Positions 9,813-17,322 of a stretch of 32,606 nt of DNA are shown piece after piece. The position numbers and the translations under genes are program-made. Below the pieces are notes generated by a model that saw nothing but the letters and a program-made list of their open reading frames with translations, had not been told where the DNA came from and did no database searches. The DNA is from Parcubacteria group bacterium GW2011_GWD2_38_11 (lineage in GTDB: Bacteria; Patescibacteriota; Minisyncoccia; Moranbacterales; GWC2-37-73): NCBI GenBank assembly GCA_000992325.1, contig LBTZ01000014.1, forward strand, positions 1 through 32,606, in the 5' to 3' direction. Numbering within the stretch: position 1 is the stretch's first letter; every line of letters starts with the position of its first letter.

Positions 9813-9910
9813 ATTGCTCAGTTTCAGCCATAGGCTGACCAGCCTATGGCTGGGGTTAGAGTATCACATTGACATTGTGGGGGTCGGTGGTTCGAGTCCA
9901 CTAGCGACCA
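9813..9910 (+). pseudogene. tRNA-Val-like copy with D-loop palindromic insertion and mismatched 5' acceptor
   Basis: GCTCAG...GGGTTAGAGTATCACATTGACATTGTGG...GGTGGTTCGAGTCCACTAGCGACCA matches the tRNA-Val 3' part. D-loop holds CAGCCATAGGCTG-AC-CAGCCTATGGCTG (9825..9852). No GGTCGCT 5' acceptor partner is present. Confidence 0.65.
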
Positions 9911-9918
9911 CTGAAAGT

Positions 9919-9960
9919 AATAGAAAAAGAACATCTTCTGATAGATGTTCTTTTTCTATT
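9919..9960. terminator. bidirectional rho-independent terminator
   Basis: AATAGAAAAAGAACATCT-TCTGAT-AGATGTTCTTTTTCTATT, perfect 18-bp stem between convergent units. Confidence 0.85.
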
Positions 9961-9989
9961 ATGACGCAATTCAATAAAAAATTTTGTTT

Positions 9990-11318
9990 TTAGTTGGCCA
10001 GTATGCATTTGGAGGCTGAACACTTAATTACGTTTCCTTTGCAGAGCGAGATTCCATTGCAGGCATCTTGACATTGTTTATCAGTGCTACACGTAATTGA
10101 AGGAACTGTAACATTTATAGATGGAGCCTTTATACTTCCATTCGACACAGAACCCTTTGGACAAGTTATTCTCTTTCCAGTAATATCAGTGGTTACTCCT
10201 TGTAGATCGACTGTAAAATTACCGCTGGCGCAAGTGTTACCAATTTGTAAGTCGCCACTAAATGCTCCTGCTCCAGTATTAACAGTAACACCTCCCGCAC
10301 TAATTCCAAGGCCACCGTTTAGACTGTAGGCCAAACTGAAAGGAAATTGATCGTTTTTGTTTCTGATGGCATCTTTTCCTGCAGTATCGGCCGACATATA
10401 ATTAAATGTTCGAGCTCCTATGTTTATTAATGCCCCTCCAGCAAGTTGTGCATAGGCGCCAGGAAGGTCCTTTGCTTCTTTTGCTTCAGTATTCATAATA
10501 ACTTGGGTTCCTAGTTGATCCACTTGAGATAAAGTGTTAAAAAGAATTGATGCGGGTCTAGTAATTTTTCCTCCAGATTTTTTTGGCAAAAATCCATTAA
10601 ACTGTTCATTCTTAGCTATTTCTTGAGCTTTGGCAAATTCTAAATTGTATCGCGCGGTTGAAGTAAGGCTATAGCAAGACACATTGTTGGCGCATTGCAT
10701 ATAGGTCATTATACCTTTCATATTTCCTCCGGCGAACATTTGTGTCGGATCAGTTACGAGATCTTGCAAGTTTGTCGTGAAAGGTTGACCAGCAATCGCC
10801 ATACGAGCTTGAGCTACAAGGTAGGCATCGTAGTTAGGTCCGATTCCCTCATAATTAAGTCGAGATAATCTTCCACGACTTGTGGTATTAAAAAAAGAGT
10901 TCATTTGTGCTATAGCTCGTTGTTGAGGCGAAACATAAAGATAATCATTCCAATCTGGTATAGCCCCCGCATCACCATCCCCAATAATGGCCTGAGTTAC
11001 TGTTTGAACAGCAAGCAATGTTAATATCTTGTAAGCAGTGAAGACCAAATTTAAAGTACTGGCACTGATATCTTTTGTTATAGTATAACCAAAAGCAGTA
11101 ATATCAACACCAGTACCAACGGTTGTTGCAGCAGCTGTTGTCCCAGTGGTACCCGTAATTGCTCCTTGAATAGGCAAGGCTGCACCAGTGGTAGCTGTGG
11201 TTGGAGGATCAAACGCAACCCATGCTTCAGTTCTTTGTGTTTGCAAAATAAATATTAAAACCACGCAAACAATAAGAAGGAGCGAAAAAAACTTGTTTTT
11301 GTTATTTTTTTTACTCAT
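9990..11318 (-). CDS. secreted/membrane protein, cysteine-containing C-terminus; possibly pilus or secretion associated
   Basis: 442 aa with an N-terminal signal/TM segment (FFSLLLIVCVVLIFILQTQ), Ala/Gly/Thr-rich, Cys-rich C-terminus CSTDKQCQDACNGISLCKGNVIKCSASKC. Confidence 0.7.
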   Translation of the reverse strand: MSKKNNKNKFFSLLLIVCVVLIFILQTQRTEAWVAFDPPTTATTGAALPIQGAITGTTGTTAAATTVGTGVDITAFGYTITKDISASTLNLVFTAYKILTLLAVQTVTQAIIGDGDAGAIPDWNDYLYVSPQQRAIAQMNSFFNTTSRGRLSRLNYEGIGPNYDAYLVAQARMAIAGQPFTTNLQDLVTDPTQMFAGGNMKGIMTYMQCANNVSCYSLTSTARYNLEFAKAQEIAKNEQFNGFLPKKSGGKITRPASILFNTLSQVDQLGTQVIMNTEAKEAKDLPGAYAQLAGGALINIGARTFNYMSADTAGKDAIRNKNDQFPFSLAYSLNGGLGISAGGVTVNTGAGAFSGDLQIGNTCASGNFTVDLQGVTTDITGKRITCPKGSVSNGSIKAPSINVTVPSITCSTDKQCQDACNGISLCKGNVIKCSASKCILAN

Positions 11319-11328
11319 ATAAATATGC

Positions 11329-12309
11329 TTACTCCTCTAGTTTTGAAGAATAATTTTGCAAATCAGTGGTTAAAAAATCGGAATAAAGATTTGTATAAGC
11401 ACTTATTTTTGTGCATATAGCCATACGTTCAATCGGATCGCTATCGTTTATATAGGAAAAGCCTTGAAAGGTTAGTGATAGGCCCTTTGTAATTCGTAAA
11501 AATTTAATATGCAATTCAAACATAGTCTCAGGAACTTCAACATCATTTGTCTGGTTTGTAAAAAGTTCTAGCCTATTTCCTAAGTCAACAAAATATTCCA
11601 AGTTGGTGTTCGGGTTAGAAATTGATATTAATTGGTTTTTAAAATTTTCATTAAAAGCTTCAAGATCAGTTGAGGTTAAAATAACTCCTGGCGCATTGCT
11701 TAGTAGGATATATTGCAATTTTGTGAAATACTTTTCCGCATCCGTAAACTTCTTTGTTGCTCTTTCTTCCTTGCTTAGGTTCGCATAGGGTTGCTTTAAG
11801 ATTTTGATCTGTGACGAATCGATTTCCGGCAGTGAATCAATGGTAACGGCTTGCCCTAATTTGTCAGACATAGTTCTAGTAACAAAATCATTGAGGTCTG
11901 AATTTGAAATTGGCTGACCATTCTTTGATGCGACAAATGATTGTAATTCATTTGCGAAGTTGCTAGTTAACGACTCGCTGGCGCTAGTACTACTTTGTGA
12001 ATCTGTCTCTGCTATTGAATTTGTAACTCTATCCCCTGGCGCAGGCTTCATAGGATCGTATCCACTCTTCACCTCAACTCCATCGGAATATCCGTCATTG
12101 TCGCTGTCTCCATTGCTTGCATTAGTTCCATATAGTTGTTCTTCTGCGTTAGTTAGTCCGTCGCAATCAGGATCAATAGCTTTATCACAGCTCGCCTGTC
12201 CGGCAGTTGAATCTTCAGCTTTAACATATGTTAAATAATTAAAGCCGGCAAAAAAAATACAAGCCGAAATAAGGAGAATTTTTTTGATGTGTTTTATTTT
12301 GATATACAT
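11329..12309 (-). CDS. secreted protein with thrombospondin type-3-like calcium-binding repeats
   Basis: N-terminal signal segment; DPDCDGLTNAEEQLYGTNASNGDSDNDGYSDGVEVKSGYDP. Confidence 0.75.
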   Translation of the reverse strand: MYIKIKHIKKILLISACIFFAGFNYLTYVKAEDSTAGQASCDKAIDPDCDGLTNAEEQLYGTNASNGDSDNDGYSDGVEVKSGYDPMKPAPGDRVTNSIAETDSQSSTSASESLTSNFANELQSFVASKNGQPISNSDLNDFVTRTMSDKLGQAVTIDSLPEIDSSQIKILKQPYANLSKEERATKKFTDAEKYFTKLQYILLSNAPGVILTSTDLEAFNENFKNQLISISNPNTNLEYFVDLGNRLELFTNQTNDVEVPETMFELHIKFLRITKGLSLTFQGFSYINDSDPIERMAICTKISAYTNLYSDFLTTDLQNYSSKLEE

Positions 12310-12354
12310 ATAGGATAATTATACTACATTTTTATTTTTTTGGACAATGCAATC

Positions 12355-12389
12355 TCATATAGCATATAGCATAAAACATATAACATAAA
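12355..12389. repeat. short degenerate AT-rich tandem repeat (ATATAGC/ATAAAAC)
   Basis: catatagcatatagcataaaacatataacataaat. Confidence 0.45.
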
Positions 12390-12443
12390 TAAAAATCCAT
12401 CAAAAAGGACAGTGTTATACTAAATTAAATGAATCTGCCGTAT

Positions 12444-12533
12444 GTCATTCCCGTGAAAACGGGAATCCAGGGCCAGGCCTCGCTCTGGATCCCCAGTCCC
12501 TCCATAGGCGGGCACGGCAAGCTGAGGATGACA
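12444..12533. repeat. ~90-bp MITE/REP-like element, copy A
   Basis: GTCATTCCCGTGAAAACGGGAATCCAGG...CTGGATCCCCAGTCCCTCCATAGGCGGGCACGGCAAGCTGAGGATGAC; inverted copy at 14559..14647. Confidence 0.85.
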
Positions 12534-12629
12534 ATGTACCAGTAAATAAGTTAATTTAGTATCAGTATGATGAGTATATATATCAATATAAATAAATATA
12601 TTATACACACCGATTGGATAATGCTGGTT

Positions 12630-14411
12630 CTATTTTTCCGTCAGGTGTTCTTGTTTATGTTGACTGGCTAGAAGTGCAAACAAGATCCATAGAATTATTT
12701 GTCCTTGTTGTATATCCCAAAAATAATGATCAAAAAACATAATAAAAACAAATGCAAGAAGAATTCCTTTTAAGTAAATCAAAATTGTATTGCTTTTTAA
12801 ATTGTTCCACGTGGAACAATCCGTATCGCCTTCTGGTTTAAATTGTTTCATATGAAACAATTTAAACAAAAAATAGATAAAGCCAAATAATAAAAAAAAT
12901 CCAAATTCGTTTAGTATAAGCAGAAAAACGTTGTGAACTGGTTGGTATAGCCATGCCTCCAGTCCGTAATTGTTTACCATGCTTGGAATAAATTGCCCTG
13001 CGCCAATTCCAGAGAATGGTTTTTTCGTAAATGCTTCAATGGATATATTGACGTAGAACATTCTCTCTCGCAGGCTCTTTAGAAGTAGTGAGTCGACATC
13101 TGGCTTTGCAATTAAAAATGATAATATAAATATTCCACAGAGAAGTATAATTTTTCTTTTAAATTGTTCCACGTGGAACAATTTAAACATGTTTTGAACT
13201 CTCTTGTAAATTGTTCCACGTGGAACAATTTGGTTTTTTGAAGCTGTGTAGATATAGAATAATCCTATAAATAAGCCAAAAATTGCAGATTTTGAAAAGG
13301 TCAATAGAAGTGCAAGGCATTGAATAAGGATGATAAATTGAAATAATGTTCCACGTGGAACATTATTGATTATTTTCTTTAACAAATTGTTCCACGTGGA
13401 ACAATTTGCTTTTGTGTGTAAATCAGCTTTTTGTGTAATATAAAATTGTTCCACGTGGAACAATATTAACATAATTGAAAAAACCAAAAATCCTCCTAGT
13501 ATGTTTGGATGAGGAAACAGCCCGTATGCGCGAATATAAACATCCCCATCTAAAATAATCTTGGCGACCCCAGGCATTATTGGTGATATTGTGCTTTCTT
13601 TAAGCCAAAAAAGACCAGCAGAAGATTGTTTAATAAATTGAATGACCCCAATAATGGACTGAAATACCCCTGTCCAAATTATTATTAAGGAAAGATTTTG
13701 TAAAATGTTCCACGTGGAACATTTATTTTTGCTGATAGTGTTATTTTTCTTTGTTTCTTTGTGATGTTCCACGTGGAACATTCTTGTCAGTGTTTTTGGA
13801 ATTTGTTTGAAATAATCTTTGAATGTTCCACGTGGAACAATTTGTATTATGTAAAAATACATCAAGATAAATTCAAATAACTTGATTGATCTGTATGTGG
13901 CAATCAGCTTGTTGGTTGTCCACAGTATTGATAAAAAAGAAAAAAAGGCTATAAATAAAGGAAATATTGTTAAATAATTGTTAATAAATAGTGTATAAGA
14001 TTTTTTAATCAACAATAATGTTCCATATGTAACATTATATGTGGTGTTTTTTAAATTGTTCCACGTGGAACAATTTAAACTTGGATTGGGTTTATTTTGT
14101 AATTGTTCCACGTGGAACAATTTAAGTTTTGCTTTTATTTTAACAAAATATATTCTTAAATTTGACAAGATATACTTAATATTGTATAATATATAAAATA
14201 AAAATGTTAAAATTAAGAAGATATCAGATAGGTAGATGTATACCCCCGTATATTCATTAAAGGAATTATTAATTGGTAGATAATATAAAATTTTCCTTAT
14301 TGATAATGCGCTGGTTAATAGGAACATATAAAAAAACCAGACATCGGGTCTTGCCTTGAATGAATCCCAGCTTTGCTTGATTATATCTGACATATTTTCA
14401 TTATAGCGCAT
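12630..14411 (-). CDS. O-antigen ligase/polymerase-like membrane protein (Wzy_C-like) whose coding sequence hosts a parS-type array
   Basis: Many TM segments; FTKKPFSGIGAGQFIPSMVNNYG...YQPVHNVFLLILNEFGFF is Wzy/WaaL-like. Contains 13 embedded palindromes. Confidence 0.85.
   Translation of the reverse strand: MRYNENMSDIIKQSWDSFKARPDVWFFYMFLLTSALSIRKILYYLPINNSFNEYTGVYIYLSDIFLILTFLFYILYNIKYILSNLRIYFVKIKAKLKLFHVEQLQNKPNPSLNCSTWNNLKNTTYNVTYGTLLLIKKSYTLFINNYLTIFPLFIAFFSFLSILWTTNKLIATYRSIKLFEFILMYFYIIQIVPRGTFKDYFKQIPKTLTRMFHVEHHKETKKNNTISKNKCSTWNILQNLSLIIIWTGVFQSIIGVIQFIKQSSAGLFWLKESTISPIMPGVAKIILDGDVYIRAYGLFPHPNILGGFLVFSIMLILFHVEQFYITQKADLHTKANCSTWNNLLKKIINNVPRGTLFQFIILIQCLALLLTFSKSAIFGLFIGLFYIYTASKNQIVPRGTIYKRVQNMFKLFHVEQFKRKIILLCGIFILSFLIAKPDVDSLLLKSLRERMFYVNISIEAFTKKPFSGIGAGQFIPSMVNNYGLEAWLYQPVHNVFLLILNEFGFFLLFGFIYFLFKLFHMKQFKPEGDTDCSTWNNLKSNTILIYLKGILLAFVFIMFFDHYFWDIQQGQIILWILFALLASQHKQEHLTEK
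12803..14119. promoter_or_regulatory. parS: parS-like ParB binding site array: 11 perfect TGTTCCACGTGGAACA and 2 variants
   Basis: Perfect 16-mers at 12803, 13165, 13212, 13347, 13388, 13447, 13706, 13765, 13824, 14057, 14104. Variants TGTTTCATATGAAACA at 12844 and TGTTCCATATGTAACA at 14019. Confidence 0.85.
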
Positions 14412-14474
14412 TTTTTGGCAATTTGAACATTGACCAGTGCGCTGTAGTTGCTATGATAGAAGGAGTTCAAATGA

Positions 14475-14545
14475 GGGCCCATAGTAAAATGGTATTACAC
14501 GACCATGGCATGGTTGAAGTTGGAGTTCGATTCTCCATGGGTCCA
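14475..14545 (+). tRNA. tRNA-Ala(GGC)
   Basis: Acceptor GGGCCCA/TGGGTCC, anticodon arm CGACC-ATGGCAT-GGTTG, T-arm GTTCGATTC. Confidence 0.85.
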
Positions 14546-14558
14546 CAGGTGGTATTTT

Positions 14559-14647
14559 GTCATCCTCAGCTTGCCGTGCCCGCCTATGGAGGGACTGGGG
14601 ATCCAGAGCACAGCACAAACCTGGATTCCCGTTTTCACGGGAATGAC
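14559..14647. repeat. ~90-bp MITE/REP-like element, copy B (inverted relative to copy A)
   Basis: GTCATCCTCAGCTTGCCGTGCCCGCCTATGGAGGGACTGGGGATCCAGAG...CTGGATTCCCGTTTTCACGGGAATGAC is the reverse complement of copy A apart from the centre. Confidence 0.85.
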
Positions 14648-14672
14648 AAAGTAATTATTTTTTTAAAAGTCT

Positions 14673-14746
14673 GTCTTCGTAGCTCAGTGGATTAGAGCGC
14701 CGCCGTCCTAAGGCGGGCGTCGTAGGTTCGATTCCTACCGAGGACA
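14673..14746 (+). tRNA. tRNA-Arg(CCT)
   Basis: Acceptor GTCTTCG/CGAGGAC, anticodon arm CCGCC-GTCCTAA-GGCGG. Confidence 0.9.
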
Positions 14747-14758
14747 CAATGTATCTCT

Positions 14759-16264
14759 ATGATAAGGAAAATTCCTTCGCAAGTTATTGAGGTTTTGAAA
14801 AAAATTCAAGAAAATAATTTTGAAGCGTACGTTGTTGGTGGATGCGTGCGTGATTTGTTGTTGGATAAAATTCCGAAAGATTGGGACATCACAACAAATG
14901 CCAAGCCATCCGAGATTGTCGAAATTTTTCCAGATAGTTTTTATGAAAATGATTTTGGCACTGTTGGTGTAAAAGTTGAAAAGTTTATTACCAATGGCAA
15001 TGGTTTGCTTAGGGAGAGTAGGGAACACGATGTGATTGAGGTTACAACATATCGAATTGAATCGATATATTCAGATCGCAGACGTCCTGATGAAGTTAAA
15101 TTTGCCAAAACATTGGCAGATGATTTGGGTCGCAGAGATTTTACAATGAATGCAATAGCGCTACAACTAACAACAAACAACGAACAACAGACAACAGAAG
15201 ATGCGGGATTTGAAATTGTGGATTTGTTTGCGGGGCAGGAGGATATAAAAAAGAAGATCATCAAAACAGTGGGAGATGCCAATGAGAGATTTGGCGAAGA
15301 TGCTCTCAGGATGATGCGAGCAATTCGTTTTCACGCACAGCTTAATTTTGAGATTGAAGAAAAAACATTTGAAGCTATTAAAAAAAACTCCGCTCTTATT
15401 AATCACATTGCTCTTGAGAGGATTAAGGATGAACTTACGCGCGTTATTCTTTCTGACAATCCGGCGGAAGGCATTGAAATGATGCATAAAACAGGGCTTT
15501 TGGTGCACATTATTCCTGAACTGGAAAAGGGTGTTGGCGTTGCGCAGAACAGGCATCATATTCATACGATATATACACATTGTATTTTGGCGCTTAAGTA
15601 TTGTCCTTCGAAAAAATTGGAGGTGCGTTTGGCTGCACTTTTTCATGACATTGCAAAACCACAAACAAAACGTGGAGAAGGATTATATGCAACATTTTAT
15701 AATCACGATCATATGGGGGCAAAAATAGTCAGGCAAATTTTGACAAGGCTACGTTTCTCAAATGAAGTGATCGAAAACGTATCAATGTTGGTTGATAACC
15801 ATATGTTTTATTATAATCCCGATGAAGTTGGGGAGGCTAGTGTGCGAAGGCTTATTAAAAAGGTTGGGCTGGAAAATATGAAAGATTTGATGGATCTTCG
15901 CATTTCTGATCGATTGGGAAGTGGAACTCCAAAAGCAAAACCATATAAACTTAGGCACTTGGAATATGTGATTGAAAAAGTTTCCAAAGATGCAGTGTCC
16001 GTGAAGATGTTAAAAATAAATGGAAATGATTTGATGAAGGATTTGAAAATAACTCCGGGTCCAAAAATCGGAGCAATTTTGGATGTGCTACTCGCTGAAG
16101 TTATTGAGGACACTGAGAAAAATAATCGAGAATATCTTTTGACTCGCGCCAAGAAGTTGGAAGTGGAAGATTTACCCAAACTTCGTGAAATGGCGAAAGA
16201 AAAAATTGAAGAAAAGAAAGAGGAGGATGATGAAGAAATAAAAGGGAAGCACTGGGTTAAGTGA
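14759..16264 (+). CDS. cca: CCA-adding tRNA nucleotidyltransferase with HD domain
   Basis: AYVVGGCVRDLLLDKIPKDWDITTNAKP; RRDFTMNAIA; GEDALRMMRAIRFHAQLNF; HD motif LAALFHDIAKP. Confidence 0.95.
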   Translation: MIRKIPSQVIEVLKKIQENNFEAYVVGGCVRDLLLDKIPKDWDITTNAKPSEIVEIFPDSFYENDFGTVGVKVEKFITNGNGLLRESREHDVIEVTTYRIESIYSDRRRPDEVKFAKTLADDLGRRDFTMNAIALQLTTNNEQQTTEDAGFEIVDLFAGQEDIKKKIIKTVGDANERFGEDALRMMRAIRFHAQLNFEIEEKTFEAIKKNSALINHIALERIKDELTRVILSDNPAEGIEMMHKTGLLVHIIPELEKGVGVAQNRHHIHTIYTHCILALKYCPSKKLEVRLAALFHDIAKPQTKRGEGLYATFYNHDHMGAKIVRQILTRLRFSNEVIENVSMLVDNHMFYYNPDEVGEASVRRLIKKVGLENMKDLMDLRISDRLGSGTPKAKPYKLRHLEYVIEKVSKDAVSVKMLKINGNDLMKDLKITPGPKIGAILDVLLAEVIEDTEKNNREYLLTRAKKLEVEDLPKLREMAKEKIEEKKEEDDEEIKGKHWVK

Positions 16265-16296
16265 ACAGGATTTAAATATTAAAAAAGGAAAAATAA

Positions 16297-17307
16297 ATGA
16301 CCTTTTCGGTGAAAAAAATCTTTTTGTTGGGATTGTTTTTTGTCGCATTGTTTTCGGCGCCTGCATTTTTTCTGTTTAGAAAAATTTCCTTTCAATGGGA
16401 TGTCAGAAAGACTATTGAAAAGGGATTGGTTTTTTTACAGACAAACCAATTGCCCAGTGGCGAAATGAAAGTCTTGTATTGCGAGGAGAAAGAGATGAAT
16501 AATTGTAAATTTGAAAGCTCAAGTGTTCCGACAGTTTTTGTCTTGGATGCAATATCTTTTTCCAAAAATAAGCAGGCAAAAGAAATATTTCAGAAAGGGC
16601 ATAAATTTGTTTTAGGGCAACAAAATGAAGATGGGCTTTGGAGTTATTGGTCAAAAGAAAGTAGTTTATTTGCGAGTCCTGATTTTGATGATACCGCAGT
16701 GGCTTCATTGTATTTGGAAAAAAATAATATTCTTTTTAGGGAAAATAAGAATAAGTTTGAAAAAAATCCCGACGGACTCTATTATACTTGGACTTCTGAA
16801 ACTGATGATTTGATGAAAAAGGTGGAAATTGATCCCGGGGTTAATGCTAATATATTAGCTTACTTGAAAAACAATGATGAAAAAGTATGTTCATTTGTGA
16901 ATAGTGCAGTAAAAAGGGATAATAAAAAGTTATTTTATTATCCAAATAAACAAGCGTTTTATTATATTATTTCAAAGGCATATTCAAGTGGGGCTTTATG
17001 TCTCTTGGAAAGCAAGGATGATATTATAAAAAAGACTATTTCCCTACAAAAGACCGATGGTTCTTTTGGAAATAATCTGGAGACTGCACTATCATTATCT
17101 ACCCTTTTGAATTATTCCTTTGAAAAAAGAGATATTATTGAAAAGGGAATAGGATCGTTGATGAAAACTCAAAATAAGGATGGATCATGGAATGCTCAAG
17201 CGATGTATGTTTCCGGAATTATTAAGCCTGTTATGTATTTTGGTTCAAATGAGCTTTCAACTGCAATCTCCGTTGAAGCAATAGAAAAATACTTGAGAAT
17301 GCTATGA
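16297..17307 (+). CDS. alpha/alpha-toroid (prenyltransferase/squalene-cyclase-like repeat) protein with N-terminal membrane anchor
   Basis: N-terminal TM segment; repeats FVLGQQNEDGLWSYW, ISLQKTDGSFGNN, LMKTQNKDGSWNAQ. Confidence 0.65.
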   Translation: MTFSVKKIFLLGLFFVALFSAPAFFLFRKISFQWDVRKTIEKGLVFLQTNQLPSGEMKVLYCEEKEMNNCKFESSSVPTVFVLDAISFSKNKQAKEIFQKGHKFVLGQQNEDGLWSYWSKESSLFASPDFDDTAVASLYLEKNNILFRENKNKFEKNPDGLYYTWTSETDDLMKKVEIDPGVNANILAYLKNNDEKVCSFVNSAVKRDNKKLFYYPNKQAFYYIISKAYSSGALCLLESKDDIIKKTISLQKTDGSFGNNLETALSLSTLLNYSFEKRDIIEKGIGSLMKTQNKDGSWNAQAMYVSGIIKPVMYFGSNELSTAISVEAIEKYLRML

Positions 17308-17322
17308 AAATTTTTTTCTTTT

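Noticed and set aside
12420-12608. ORF of 62 aa, minus strand
   Set aside because: Translation of repeat copy A (HCHPQLAVPAYGGTGDPE); the same peptide appears in the copy B ORF.
13911-13930. DnaA-box-like TTGTCCACA near the parS array as an oriC mark
   Set aside because: Single mismatched box inside a coding sequence; no cluster, so no support for oriC within this window.
12803-14119. Could the repeated palindromes be a CRISPR array?
   Set aside because: Repeat is only 16 bp and fully palindromic, spacing varies from 38 to 321 bp, the array lies within an intact ORF, and no cas genes are present.
12803-14119. Could the palindromes be transcription terminators or ordinary operator sites?
   Set aside because: They are inside a coding sequence, lack adjacent U-tracts as a rule, and 11 identical copies match parS far better than an operator set.
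14423-14695. ORF of 90 aa, plus strand
   Set aside because: Runs through tRNA-Ala, repeat copy B and the start of tRNA-Arg; not a believable protein.
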